A stretch of 64,000 nt of DNA from Corinectria fuckeliana (lineage: Eukaryota > Ascomycota > Sordariomycetes > Hypocreales > Nectriaceae). Below are positions 1 to 12,800 of the stretch, in pieces. Position 1 is the stretch's first letter; each line of letters begins with the position of its first letter. The position numbers and the translations under genes are program-made. The notes below the pieces were generated by a model. It worked only from the letters and a program-made list of their open reading frames with translations, did no database searches and was not told the DNA's origin. The stretch is from the NCBI GenBank assembly GCA_019137255.1, contig WPDH01000065.1, positions 310,001 to 374,000 of the forward strand, in the 5' to 3' direction.

Positions 1-256
1 GATCCTGAGTGACGGCGTAGGTGCGGGTGGTGGTTGAGGGGACGGCGGCGGAGGACGTGGTCGTCACGTAGCCGCGGGGCACGGTGGAAGCGGTCGTAGA
101 GACGGGCCCGGGGATAGTCCTGGTGGACGAGGGCATAACGTGCATGTCACCGGCGTAGAGGGAAGTGTAACCGATGCTGGCGGGGAGCGAGGATCTTGCA
201 GGGTTGAACGTGGCCGACCGCCCGGTCGGCGTGTAGCCGTGATAGCGATCGGTCAT
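1..256 (-). CDS. hypothetical protein, 5' part only (runs off left edge)
   Basis: An ATG on the minus strand at 256-254 opens a frame that stays open to the window edge (85 codons) with no stop. The peptide begins MTDRYHGYTPTGRSATF and becomes Ser/Thr/Pro-rich, with no hydrophobic segment or recognisable domain in the visible part. The start context (TTACCATGACC) is acceptable for a fungal gene. The product is not recognised; low-complexity N-termini like this are common in fungal regulatory proteins, but no function can be assigned. The 3' part lies outside the window, so length and introns are unknown. Confidence 0.55.
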   Translation of the reverse strand, partial: MTDRYHGYTPTGRSATFNPARSSLPASIGYTSLYAGDMHVMPSSTRTIPGPVSTTASTVPRGYVTTTSSAAVPSTTTRTYAVTQD

Positions 257-3200
257 GGTAACTAACAGTGGGGGGATGAGATGAGCAGCCTCGAGGACGG
301 TACCAGTCGGGGGGGACGAGGCTGCAAATGACGCGACCGACACGGGCTACCCAGAGGCGGTTACTGGGGTGCGAAACCCGTTGAGATAGCGTGGGGAGGT
401 TTTGGTGTTGCGTAGTGCGTGCTGTTGTTGGCCGGTCGCACGCGGCGGGAGAGGTTTTCTGCAGTTGGCCGGGGGGGGTTGAGGGCGACGGTGATGGTGA
501 GGGTGGTGGTGATGGTGGGATGACGGTGATGACGATAAGAACAAGCAGAGGCTGACGTAGAAGGCGAAGAGACAAGTCGGGAGCAAGGACCACCACGTGA
601 GGGGTCAAGCTCGGGGATGGTGTCAGCAGAAACCGGAGGATTAGTCTCGTAGTGGTATAATCGAATAAGCAAAAGAGCCGGAGCCGGTGGTTTGATCGCG
701 GGGCTGCCTTTTTGCAACTATCTTTTTTTTGGGGGGGGCCTCTTGTGTCTTGTTCGGCCGCCGCCAAATCCGAGAAGGATCGATCACAGGACGGGCAACG
801 CGGCTTGGCGGGTCGGGCTTCCTTTGTTCGATGGAATCGACGGGGGTAGAAACAACTCCACAAGGCCCGGTGGAGTAGGTAAGACCAGGTGAGCTGTAGA
901 GAGGATCGAGAGGCGAGAAGTCGGGAACTGGAGAGAGAAGAGGGAGAGAGAGTCGACGGCTCGAGGAGAAGGGCAATGGAGAAGAGCAAAGACGGATGGA
1001 TATCCCTTCTAGTCTTACAAGTTCTTCTCCCTCCGGACTGCCTTTTTCGTTCAATCCCAGGAAGTGACTGAGTCGGTCGCGGAATCGCTAAAACAGGGTC
1101 AGCATATTAATAGTACTGATAGTAATAAACCCCCCGTTGGAGTCGATAAGAACTAACGTAGCGGACCACTGCAAGTACGAAGTAAACCAGGCTCGCGATG
1201 GGAATGCCGATGACGATCGTATGCAGTGACGTGGGCCTGTCTCAATAGTCTGTCTGTCCGGGTAATCAGTCTAATATGGCCTGGTTCACGCTGGCGTCAG
1301 GACGGACTCTGCAACGTAAAGTTCTTCGAGCGAGTTCGACGTCTCACTATGACTTATTAGTCAGTAAGTCAAGATGGGTCGGGATTTTCGTTCTTTCTGC
1401 CGATTGGCAACTGTCATAGGTCGACAATTGGAATTGTGTTTGCCGTACCTCGATGCTTTGCAAGACGATGTGGTCTGTCACCTCTCACCGGCCTGGAATG
1501 ATGACCTGACCTGTGCAGAAAAGATATGTGACCAAGAGGCACAACAACAACAAAGCTGAGCCGGTCTGTTTAGGTCGCCGGGCTTCAATGCTTCCTCCCC
1601 GGTCAGTGCGATCGATCACTCGCTGCGAGACAACGTCGGTACCACCGTTAGAAACCTAGAAACCCGAGACGGTGATCTTTCTGAGCTTGGGCTGGCAGCT
1701 GGTGGATACCAGGCCTTCCCCGACAGCTTGAAAGGACGACGCTTGACAGGCAATGTCGCCTCCAGGTAGTCGGACCCTGGTTCGGGGAGTGTGTGGAGAA
1801 GACGGTGGACGGTGGACGGTGGATAAAGGCGAAGCGATCAGCAGGATTGGGCCCCAACGACGATGCAGCAACTGCCAAGGAAAAGGCGCTTGTTGAGGCT
1901 CTGTCCTGGAAGCTCAGCGGTTCAGCGGTTCAGCGGTAGAGGAGGTATGGAAGTTGCGCTGGTGGCGCCGATAGACACAAGGTGTACGTACGCACACCCT
2001 CTTCGTGCTGTTTCTGGCGATGTTGGCGTTGGCGTTGGCGTTGGTGTGGACTGCCAGGTGGGTGGTGAGCGATGACGTCTCAACCCTCCAGTTGTGCCTT
2101 ATCCAGGGTCGGTTCCGGGGCACCGCCGTCTCGTGTCCGGCTTTTTAGGCCTCCCTCGGCCCTGTTGCAAGTGGAGTGTACCGCTGGGCTGGCTCGCCTC
2201 GGTATTCGTATGTACAGTACAGCGCGAACGCCGGTGCGGACCAGGGGGTTCAACGGCGTCGAGCCGGGGGAAACCTCAACCGTGGTTGTAAGTACGTAGG
2301 CGTGTGATGCAATGCAATACCCAGATAGAGTGTCTCTATGTTGGCGTATGTGGGTGTTTGCACCGTGCTATTGCATTGTGGTTGGCATCCTGGGCGAAGA
2401 AAGTCGGACGTAGAGAGAAATGATGGATGCTCGGTTTGTTGTTGAAGATGAAGAAGAAGACGAAGAGGAATTTCGACAACAAAACTATTGCTCAAGAAAC
2501 AAGACAACGGTCCAAACTACTAGGGACGAGGGCGCGCCCTGAGCTTAATTAATACGTCCTGAGCTTACAAGGCCGAAGACAAAGAGGGGAAGAGAGGCCC
2601 CATGCCCTAAGCCTCTTTCCATATTTTGGGATGAAACGTGTAGTCCTACAGCTCATCCATCCAATGAACGAAGCCATCTCCACCAATTCGTCCACGTCCT
2701 TCTTTTCCAAAACACCAAAACCCCCCAAAGCCTCTTCCTCCTGCCCCAGCAACCCCGACACTTGCACCAATCCCACTCATTCATCACTCCGGCCGAAGCC
2801 CATTTGCAAACAAAACAAAAACATCCAGCGAAGCGCCCACAGGAGAATGCGGCCCGCCCAGCAGCTTAGCCGGCGCTATTGGACTGGACGTTTCTAGCTC
2901 TGGCGTCGTTGGTGTTTTTTTTTCCCCCTTCCCTCCCGCCAGCCAGGCCAGGGGAGGAGGGATGTGCTTTGGGCTGCCACGCTTGTTTTTTGTACCCAAT
3001 CTACCGGTCGACCGAGTTGCAAGTTCTAAGCTTCGCCGGGCTTGGTGGGACTTGAGGCCGGGGGGCGAGGCGGCCGGACGGAGCGCTGGCATGGAGGCGA
3101 AATTTCATCTCTAATCCCATTCCATGGATGATGGATGATGGATGATGCGTCTCAATGCGTGTCTCCGGGCAGGACCAGACTTGTTCAGGTTCTGACCCGC

Positions 3201-5060
3201 AACTGCCATGTCCCTCTTTCTCTCAATGTATTTCGTATTCCGTGTCATTGTGTAAGTACTTCATGACCCGTCCCGGGAGACGCACCGTCGGTCAGTCAAA
3301 AGCCCGCCTTGCACCAGCCCATCCGGTGTAGATCGGCGCTGCACGAGTGCGCCGCAGAGAGCGCATACCTGCATCATCGCCAGCAATCATCAGATCGGCG
3401 GTGTCATCCATTTGCTTACCCGCGCCGTGCCCCATGCCGGTCATTTTTCATCCGGCTCTCTCTTTTTATTTTTTAAGGTATGTCGGGCAATCTCAGATTT
3501 GCTCACATATCAATTACCCAGAAGTTGAATTCACAGAAAAAACCCTTCTACTTTGGGCCAACGGACTGCCGTGCCCGCCGTGTTTCGGCTTGCGACAGAG
3601 CCGCACGCCGCACGCCGCACTCCGCAGTTTCCCTCCCCCCCGTTCCGGCTGTAACGCGGCTTCCGGTCGTTAATTGCTGTACGTGCAGAACAGGTAGATG
3701 GACGCTGTTTTCCGATGCCGACGGCTGGGCTGTTCGCCACCCAGATCTTCTCCTCTTGTCACTCGTGCATGATGCAGTTGAGAGGTGAGTGCAGCAGCAC
3801 GGCAGAGGACGAAAACCGAAGAAGAGGGGCGTGCGTGTCTGTGTGAACGGCGCCCAACCAACCAAGCCCAAAGGCGCCTCCCGTCGTGTCGACTTACACA
3901 CGGGCATGGAGGACTAGTCTCGAGCAGCAAGTACCTCGGGATACCTGCGCTAGAAAGACAGCAGAAGATCGTGGACTCCTCCTCCAACCGGCGCGGTCCC
4001 ACGCCACGGCCGCGTCGCTTACAAGGCCTGTCCGCCCGTCCGTCTGTCCTCCTTTTTCCCATGCGACCAGCTTGAAAATCCAACGACAGAACCTTGATCC
4101 CCGCCCTCTCGGAGCCTTGAGTTGGGCAGGGACAGCTAGCCCACGGCTCGAGGGATCACCCCAGTCCTCTTACCCCATCCAACCATCCTGAAAAGCATGG
4201 GGGGGGGGGACCTTTTCTAGCCTCATTGTAAAGAGGCGAGCTGCGAGCAACAAAGCACAAGTTGTGTCGACAGTCCGCCCCAGCCGACATTGATGAGCTG
4301 GCATGTTTCCCCGGAGGCAAAGGAAAAGAAAAAAAAAGCGACGATCGGAGACCGGGGGCAAGGCGTTTGTTCATGTGATTGTTGTCACCCGCGTGTCCTG
4401 AGGACTTCGCCAAGGTGGGGAGTTTCAACTCCAATATAGTCTAGTGGAATTGACATTGACACCGAGCCCGAGGGGACCCAGGTGAGAGGCAAGCTTGTCT
4501 CTTGGGCATCGACATAGCCCGCATTATGTCGGCACTTGGGTGAAACCCCCTTCCTCGGCGGTTCAACCAGGCGGCCTCAAGATACATCAAGTACATCAAT
4601 GGCCAAGCAATCGCATGGACGACTTGCAATCTCTTCGCCAGCTAGTCGTTGCGGAACAAGGGTTTACCTAGAGAGCAGGAGCCACATGGCTCAGGGCGGA
4701 CTAATAGGCCGGGTAAGCTAAGAAGAAATGTCATTCATACCTACGTAGTTGCTAAAGCGTCACTCCCAAGTCGTCCGTGAGGCTGCAGGGCCTCGCACGC
4801 CCCGGGCTTGACACCCATTATCGTTGCTCCGCAAGTCAGGCCATGCCGCATAGGAAATCCTCAATATCCAACGGCCCGCATCCCTTAGTGCTTCCGTCGT
4901 GCGCCCAAGCGTTCATTGCTCATTCTGTCAGTGTTTCCCTCACGCCGGACGTGGTTTGGCCGAGAACCCCCATCAGGTTAACCACCAGAACGCGCCTCCA
5001 ACTAGTTCTGTGCCGAGGTCGTTTAGATCATGTCATGTAATCCCCTTACTTGGAAACGCC
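257..5060. other. gene-poor intergenic stretch
   Basis: About 4.8 kb with only short overlapping open frames in several phases, none with convincing splice structure or protein-like composition. It contains a small tandem of GATGATG units at about 3126-3147 and scattered TACGTA/TACCTA motifs. I see no tRNA or other RNA gene. Part of the left end must be the promoter of the gene at 1-256, and the right end the 3' region of bleomycin hydrolase. Confidence 0.5.
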
Positions 5061-6639
5061 TCAAGCCAGAGAACCCATCGGATCCCACAGAGGAAGAACC
5101 ACGGGCTCCTTGTTGAGCACATCCCTGACCGACTTTCCGCAGAAGCGCGGGTCAACGACGGCCTGGTACACAAACTCATCCATCCATGCGTCACTCATGA
5201 CAAACCAGCCCTTGTCTCCTGGAGCAGTGCCCCAGCTGTTCTGCACTCGCCATCGCACAGGCTTGCCCGTTTCTTCGTCGAGGTGGACGGCCGTCAACAC
5301 CATCGCGTGGGTCATTGAGCTCTCTCCGGTCATCAGTCTCTGGGCCTTGGACATTCCAAGAAGGGTTGTGTTGAAGCCGAGTTCATAGCTGAAGAGGTCG
5401 AGGTCCATGATACCAGAAGTAGAGTCGCTGAATTGGCCCACGTCACTGCCAAAGAAGATGGGGATGCCTGCCTTGAGCATTCTGATGCAAGTTCCCTTGA
5501 GGGTGTCCATATCGACGTTGACGTAGCTGATGCCGCGGCCACCGACGATGTTTCCAAGTCGAGAGACGGTGAGAAGAGACAAGGGCTCGTGGCGAGGGTC
5601 GTGCACAAGAGAAATCATTTTCTCGATTGCGTTGGAAGTCACGAACTTCATCTCGGAGCTGTAGATGTCCTTGGCAAATGCCTTCGGGGTGGTCTTGAGC
5701 TGGTGCGCCTTGCCGTCCTTGTCATTGTATTGCCAAGTGAAGGTCTCTTCGGGGTTTGGTGGAGGTCCGAGAAGGAGAGTCATGATGAGTGAGATTTCGC
5801 GCATCATCTTTTCCTTGGCAGAGGAGAGCGCCGCGGCAGTAATCTGCTTGGAGTTGACCATGCCTCGAAGCTTCACCGCGAACTCTCGGAGCTTGGTCTT
5901 GACGGCAGAGTTGAGGACTCTAGTGTTCATAGCATTCCAGCTATCCGGGTAGAGACTCTGTGGGACAAGACCATACTTCTCCACGAGGTTGTATACCATG
6001 TCCCACTGGCCGCCATCGGACACCAGGTCGCCCAGGAGCCTCTGGACCAGGCGGCCTTCGATATCCTCCCCGGCGGTGTCGATGATCTGCTCTAGGAACC
6101 AGTTGGACTTCTCCAGCTTGTCCCAGTAGAAGAGGTAGGCCTGCGACAGCTCAAAGCTCTCCAGATTGTGGCGCTTCATCAGCGCAACTCGAAAGACGTT
6201 GGTGGAGGCGAATAGCCAGCAGCGGCCGCTAGATCGTTGGTTCGTAATGGGGTCGCCTTCGAAAGGGATCTTGACATTGTAGATCTGCTGGTCTGCAATC
6301 TTGGTGGGCAACGAAGTGAGGACTTGCTTGGGATCCTGGCTGCTCAGGGCTGTGAGCGCGAGCCTTGTGTCGCGCAATGTTAGTACACGGGGTAGCGAGC
6401 TGAATAAGGCACCATAAGGCTCACTTGTTTTTGGGGTCTTTGAGAAAGGCACTCTGCCAAGACTCCAGGACATGGACGGGAAGACCCTCGGCCTCTCGAA
6501 TCAGAGGAGCGACAGAGCCCTTTTCGGCGTCGCTGGAGACCTCGACGTAATCATCTTGAAGCTGAAGGCTTCGGATGCGCTCGAGCACGGCCTTTTCGTG
6601 TAGGGTAGGCTCGGCTGGTTTGGAAGGTTGAGCACCCAT
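5061..6639 (-). CDS. bleomycin hydrolase / cysteine aminopeptidase (peptidase C1B)
   Basis: Papain-like cysteine aminopeptidase of the bleomycin hydrolase family (yeast Gal6/Lap3/Blh1), usually a cytosolic homohexameric barrel that trims peptides and hydrolyses homocysteine thiolactone and bleomycin. Two exons, 6639-6425 and 6363-5061, are separated by a 61-bp GT-AG intron with a CTAAC branch site; the join gives KNK-LALTAL and a 505-residue product, close to the family norm. Visible active-site elements: Gln114 and Cys120 in NQRSSGRCW, His424 in MTHAM, Asn447 in VQNSWG. The His-Asn spacing of 23 matches yeast Gal6. The C-terminus WDPMGSLA resembles the family's conserved arm that reaches into the active site. 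The start ATG at 6639 is in frame and precedes a hydrophilic N-terminal stretch. No targeting signal is evident. Confidence 0.95.
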
Positions 6640-7621
6640 GATGCGATACTACTGTAGGGTGGACGGCTTTTTCGGGATGGGGGTGTACTCTTTCACTTGA
6701 GTATGTGGCACAGAAGTAATGATGTGAAATGGACGGCTTGATGACGGGACGAGGACACAGAGGATATATGTGCGTAAGATGGAGGTAGGTGGGATCCGAG
6801 AGGGGAAGAGGCAGATGATGTGACCTTGAGCGACTCGTTATCACCGAGTGTGGCTGCAGGCAGTCAGTCTGCGACAGCTAAGCACCTATCTGGGGTTAGT
6901 CCGGGCGTGGCACCAACCTCCAAGTTGTGAGGGAGGTCTGGGGTCGCGAACTTTTGGGTTTGTCTCGTGACGGGCCGCAGTTCCCGAGCCATGATTTCAC
7001 CACCAACGAAGATAACCTTCCACTACTTCGTAGCTGTTAGAAATACGCACCTTGATCAACCTAGCTTGCAACAGGCGCTGGAGGTTTACGACAGGTAATG
7101 GAATCGCATTCGTGCTCAATCCCGCCTGTTCTATCGTGAATGCTACGTAAGACATGCTGGGGTTGATGGGACTCGGATAACGTTACAGGATAGCTTATCT
7201 GCCATGGGGTTGACTCTGGCATGTGCACTGCCTCCCTCCCTCGCTCAGCAGTGGGACGGCCCGCGTTCTTAACATGGGCTAGTTGGATTACGGCATGAAC
7301 CTTCGTGGCATCACGTTGAGAATTCGGATGGCGATGGCGATGGCGATAGCAATGGCAGTAGCAAAGTAGCGGTTGATGAGATATGGAATCGATTGTCAAA
7401 TTACTACAGTTCATGTACAGAACTTCCCATCTACTCAAAGACTCCATATTTCCAATTTCCAACTGGGTTATCCAATCTTGATCCGACAACTTGACCGCTT
7501 TATACAAATCCCATGATACAAATTTAACACAAGCCAGAGCAACCTGCCCCTCATGTCGAGCCAGGAGCGTTGCCGAGACTCATCGTGGGAAGACGCATGC
7601 TGCGGCCCCTAATTGACACGC
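6640..7621. other. intergenic: bleomycin hydrolase promoter and hex1 3' region
   Basis: About 1 kb between the 5' end of bleomycin hydrolase and the 3' end of hex1, both on the minus strand. A GGCGAT-type short tandem is present at about 7329-7347. No supported gene. Confidence 0.5.
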
Positions 7622-8284
7622 TTACAGGCGGGAGCCGTGGATGACCTTCATGTCGACGGCGAGCTCGCGGCCACCGTCGTTGAGGACGAGGACACGGAGG
7701 CTGCCACGGCCGGACTCGAAAGCGTTGTTGAGGCGGGTGTACAGGTTGGACTGGTCAATGACGGGGAGGCCCTGCTTGACGTCGCCGGTCTCGGTCATGG
7801 CGACGATGTGGCCCTCCTGCATGTCAAGGACACGGTACTGCTTGAAGACAGGGCCGAGCATGGTCTGGACAACGACGCTGGGGGCAGGGTTAGAGATGAA
7901 AGAGGACTCCTCGTGGAGCTGCTTGGTGAAGAGGTCGACACCGAGGTAGCGGTACTGGCCGGTGGCGGACGAGGTGGAGATTCGGATGACCTGGCAGGGG
8001 CGGCCCTGGAGCATCAGGAAATCACCGAGGCGGATGTGGTGGCACGGGATGGTGACGGTGTTGGGGAGGTGGTTGTCGCTGGGAGGACCCTCGCGGATGA
8101 TGTCGACCTCGACATGCTCATGGCCTCGGGGGCGAACGATCTTATCTGCCAACTTGTGAGCACTCTGTCGGAAGGAGTGGTAATGGCCTGGAAACGGTCA
8201 GTTTGATTTGTATTTCAAACTGCGCTAAAGCAAACAGGGTGGTTGGGGTTGCAGACGCTTACCGTCCTCGTCGTAGTAACCCAT
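7622..8284 (-). CDS. hex1: HEX1, Woronin body major protein (short form)
   Basis: HEX1 self-assembles into the hexagonal crystalline core of Woronin bodies, peroxisome-derived organelles that plug septal pores after wounding. It has an eIF5A-like fold. Exon 1 (8284-8263) encodes MGYYDED plus one base; a 75-bp intron (8262-8188) follows; exon 2 (8187-7622) continues with HYHSFRQSAHKLADKI. Product 195 aa. Core motifs include TIPCHHIRLGDFL, QGRPCQVIRIS and GVDLFTKQLHEESSF. The C-terminus ends in SRL, a peroxisomal PTS1 signal. HEX1 differs from true eIF5A by this PTS1, and no hypusination-loop sequence is visible. The open frame continues upstream of this ATG (see the extension feature), so this Met may be the start of the short isoform or an internal Met of a longer one. 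Confidence 0.96.
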
Positions 8285-9810
8285 CTTGTTCTTCTGCTGG
8301 GGGCGAGAAAACTTGGCTGGCTCGACGGTCTCTTTAGAGATCTTCACGTCCGACTTGTATGCGGGACGAGAAACAGGAGTGTCAACGGTGAACTTGTTGA
8401 CCTTGGTGGACTGCTGGTAGTTGGGCTGACTGGGAGCACGGGGATCAACGGTGAAGTTGTTGACCTCGGTCTTCTTGGAAGTGTACTGCTTCTGGGGACG
8501 GGAACCTTCAACGGTGAAGTTGTTGATCTCGGTCTTTTGAGTAGTCTTGCACTGAGCGGGAGCGGAGTGTCCTTCGACGGTGTAGTTGTTGACCTTGAAG
8601 GTGTCGGCGGTCTGGTACTGGGGGCGAGACGGGGGGTCTACGCTGTAGTTGGCTTGGAGGTTGGGACGGAAACGCTGGCGGTATTCACGCTCGGCGATGT
8701 CAATGGGGGTGGAGTAGTAGGGATGACGGGTGTCGATCTCTACGTGAGCGGCGTGAGAAGTTGTGTATTCAGAAGGAGGTTCAGGTCTGCAGCGTTCGGG
8801 TTAGCTGATGCTTCTGTAGGTCGCCTCTCGCTTGCGTCTCATATGGCAACGAGCAGCCCGAGGAGACCGGGCCACTAAGGGGGGAGCCCCACTGCCACCA
8901 GGCCAGCTGGCTAGGGCATCCAGGGTTGGCTGACCGGGGGTGGGAAAAGCAAATTGAGGGATGCGGACAAGGTTGGTTGGGTTGAATGGGTCCAAGCTAG
9001 GGTGGGACGGGGGCGGGTAAGGGTGTGATGAGATGGGATGGCTGGGGAGAGGAGAGAGAGGAGAGGAGGATTGGATCCGAGAGGAGAGAGGAGAGGAGGG
9101 GGCTGACGCGCGCTTGCGTGGTGGGTGGTTCGGCAGGCGGAGCGGATCCACGGGGGTGGCCTCCAATTGATTGCGAAAAGGGGCAATGGATGGGGATGGG
9201 CATTGTTTGTTATTGTTGTGCTGCTCTGCTGGGCCCGAGCCGGGTGCCGATCAATTGCGGTCTGACTGGCACCTGGGCAACAGAGTGGGAAAGGGAGTGG
9301 GAGGTGGGAGAGCAGGGTGATTTTTGGGGCCAACAAGCGGCCGGGAGAAGGATGAAAAGTGACGTGAAGAGACCGTCTTTGCTCGACAGAGAAAGCGCGG
9401 AGCGCAAGAGACGTCGACAGAGAAACACGGAGCTTGATGAGAGAGAGAAATAACACTTACCGACGTTCCTCTCGGACGTATTCCTCGTGGTGATATTCCT
9501 CGCGCTGGTCACCGGGACGGTGGTAACGTTCTTCTTCACGCGTGATGCGTACCTCTTCTTCGCTGTGTTGGTGCTGCTCTTCACGAGGAGGAACAACTTC
9601 AGCTGTCGCAGTGTAAGAAGAGTATTGACCTTCCCGTCCGGCTGTAGGCGGCTGGGGCTTGATCTCAACCTCTTCGTGCACCTGGGTGGTGGTTGTGGTC
9701 TGAGTCTGGGATTCGTGGTCCCGATATGTCGATGGGAAGATGCTGAAGGGGACGGGGACTCGAGCCTCAAAGTCCAGGTTGGCGACTTTTACGGACGCGA
9801 GAGAATCTTC
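8263..9810 (-). CDS. hex1: HEX1 N-terminal extension exons (long isoform, 5' end unresolved)
   Basis: The frame of hex1 stays open upstream of its MGYY start across 8786-8263 and joins in phase to an upstream exon ending at 9461 (donor GTAAGT, 674-bp intron 9460-8787, branch GCTAAC, acceptor CTGCAG). The joined sequence is acidic and Glu/Arg/His-rich in the first exon and then carries five spaced copies of a short module: KVNNYTVEG, EINNFTVEG, EVNNFTVDP, KVNKFTVDT and KISKETVEP. Longer N-terminally extended Hex proteins are known in other fungi, so an alternative transcript is likely. The upstream exon is open from 9810 to 9461 but has no in-frame ATG, so the true start must lie in another exon or be non-AUG. 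The coordinate 9810 is only the limit set by an in-frame TGA at 9813-9811. Confidence 0.7.
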
Positions 9811-12800
9811 TCATACAACCTTCCGCGCGAAGCTCGAAAGGCAGATAAGAAGAATCCTCTGGCTCTTGTTCCTAAAAACAAAAGTCGGAAGAAGAGGAAA
9901 AGAGACGGAAGACTTTGGTGATAGTCTTCTTGGAGTCTTTTCTCGTTCTGGATGAGGATTCTGGGCTGTGAGGGCTGATGTGCATGTAGATAATTGGAGG
10001 GGAGGGGAGAGGAGGAGGAGACGAGCTCGGCTTTTGAGGACGGGGGCGGGATTGGATGGGGACGTCCAACTTTGGCCAGTCTGGTTCAGTCTTGGTGCGA
10101 GCCTGAGAAGTCTGGTGGCAGGTCCTGTTGCGAGCTGCGTTATCTCACACTTCCCACACTTCCCACACTTCCCACGGCTTCCCACGCTGTCAACCAGCCA
10201 ACCACCACCGTGTGCCTCCTACGGTCCTACCAAGTTTTGTCCCCAGCCTCTTTGCGCATTTCCTTTCCGCAGACACTCTCGAGGGTGTGTCGATTCCCCC
10301 CCCCAAACGCTTCCTCGGCCACTCGTTGTGTTTACCTCCCGGGGGTCGGCTTGTTTACTGACCTCCAGTACATAGGCATAGCCTCCCCCCTTTAACCCCT
10401 GAACCTCCGGCCCCGCTCGCCCCTCCGCGACCCGCTCTCGTCAGGTACCAAGCCGAGAAATTGAGGTCCTCCGAGTGCATCGTGTGATTGGCTACCTTAG
10501 TCATAGAAGTCATGCCGCTTTTCCAGGACACGTAGATCCTAGATTACCATGGACAAGATCTGGATGGTGCACAAATATCTTACCGCACCCATCCAGCAGT
10601 CTCTCAGGCCGCCCAGCTCAGCACACATTGCTTTCTCTTCATGCATTACTCTTTTGCCACAGTCACCTGACTTGCGTCCCGTAAAGCAGCGAGCCGCTTG
10701 ACCCCACTCTAGCAAGTCCCCCCTCCTGCGTCTCACCAGAAACGGACAAGCATCGCGCAGCTCCGCCCAAGCTCCCAGCTCCTAAGGTACATAGCTTCAG
10801 CCAGTCGCTAGCAAGCTTGAGCACAGCTCTCCCTCTGCCAGCTCCCGCGCCTCCGCCCCGCCAGATGAGACATGAACCCCAGTCAGCGGCAAACTGATGG
10901 ATCATTGCCAGCACGGAGACAGCACAGCAATCCCTGGCAACGGGGTGAATGGGGAACGGGAGACGATCCGTCACCGCTGAGAATCCGCCGTGGCTGGGCT
11001 CCTCTCCTCGAACGAGATGAAAACAACACACGGCTGTCGTTTTCCCTTGTCCTAGCTGGGCTGGGCCTGGCCTCAGAGGAGCAATTTAACTCCCCTTGGG
11101 CTGAGCCAGTGGCAGCCAGAGTCCAGCGCCACTGGCAACTATCGCAATCAAGCGGGTGGAGCCAGCGAGCGACTCCATCAAGCCGGCTTACGGGGGTGCG
11201 TACAGATGGTGCCAGTCTCGTGTGAAAGCGTGACGGAGTGGTGATGACAGGGTGGGCTATTCGACAGGATGTGGATAGCCTGCCGTGGGAGTGCTTCGAC
11301 TGATGCCGTGTTGGGACGCTCAGCTCAGCCAGGTCTGAGCACGGATGGCTGGCGAGACTCTGCACGAATCCACCACTGGCATCTCGATTCGCAGGCCGGA
11401 CGGAGTGCTACGTACCAAGGACGGAAGAGGGTCGGCTCGCTATCGCGTCGCTGGCCAAGCTGCTGGACAAGGTAGCTAGCTCTGTGCCGACTTCCCATTG
11501 GCTGCCATGTGATTCACCCAACCTCCTCAAAATCGGGTCTCTGCCAGCAACACCTCACGCCGAGCCTGCAACCTTGGTTCGGCTGCAGCGCAACGGGCGG
11601 GAGATCAGGCATCTGGGAACTCGTAATGAACGGGCTGGTACCGGGATATCGTGGAACATGGCCATTGGGCCTGTCCCATATCTTTTATGCAAGTGCACTA
11701 TTTAGTGTACGCAATGTCAGCCAGGTCGCACAGGAAAACGAGGCGCCAACGACTGGGTGGATCGCGACCTTTCTGAAAGGGTGAGTTGCGTTTGGACTTT
11801 TGGGGACGGGGCGTGTCAGAATCTCCGAGCACAACCCTTCAGGACAATGTTGGGCTGGGCTAGGCCTCGGCACTTTGCATTGGATATCTCATCTGCAAAC
11901 CCGAACTCTGTCTTCGTGGTGCTTGGGCATCCCGCTTGCCACCGTCCAGCCTCCTCAATTACGAGCCAGCCGTCTCGGCAAGCTCCAAGACATCACCATG
12001 ATCAGCATCTCCCGCCTTGCCGCTGGGGTTGTCTCAGTTTCCCGTTGCCCACATGCAATTTTCTCCCACACGGACAGTGACCTCCCTCCAAAACCGGTAC
12101 GTACATAGTAGATACGAGGTCCTGGCTTTCATCTCAATCCAATAGTCCGCGGTGCCAAATGAGCCAAGGCCGTCTCAGGGGTCTCGGCTCCTAGTTGCTG
12201 TGACAACTGCCTAGAGCCTAGCCGCCCGACAAGTCTGGGGGTGGTGTGGGGTCGGGGGCGGCGCCGGAGAGACGCCAGGGCTTGCTAGGCTTCGGGCGAT
12301 CACGAACTTCGTTTCGCTAGTTCGGCTGGTCGCGTCTCGAGAGACGGCCTCGCCGCGCGTGAACGTGTGTTGACGACGCGTTCATCTTCTGAGAGTTCTC
12401 GGTTTGCTTGTTGCTATTCTCGGAAATCGGCAATACGTAGGTCTATGTACGTACGAAGTACGTACGATATGACGTTGGAGAACCGAAGAACCTCGGCTCT
12501 CCGGCAGTCTGATGATCCGGAATCCTTGCCGCCTACTAGTAGCATCTGAAGCAACATTGAGGGCAAGCTCTTATCTGAGACAAACCTGAGGCATCAAGTT
12601 CATCAGTGGCGTGGCGTCATATCCAGGCCTGACACAGTCGACTCAGGTTTTCGTCATGTCCACGAAAGCACGTAAGAAACATGTGAACTGCAAGCAAATG
12701 CTACCGTACCATTTATGGCTGGCTCACTAATGCAGCAACGCTCTTTCGGCAAACTTTCGCAATAATTGCTGGCTGCGCGTTGGCTCCGGATAAATACCGG

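Noticed and set aside
147..989. A 280-codon minus-strand frame near the left edge
   Set aside because: Low-complexity Ser/Pro/Arg composition with shadow frames in other phases. It overlaps the better supported start at 256 in a different frame.
7613..8206. Long plus-strand frame opposite hex1
   Set aside because: It is the mirror of the hex1 coding exon. The minus frame has strong family identity and correct splice sites.
7622..8284. Calling this gene eIF5A
   Set aside because: The fold is related, but the MGYYDEDG start, the PTS1 tail SRL and the core sequence identify HEX1; no hypusine loop is visible.
8243..8878. Plus-strand frame with repeated NGEVVDLG units
   Set aside because: The repeats are the reverse complement of the VNNFTV modules of the hex1 extension, which has in-phase splice junctions on the minus strand.
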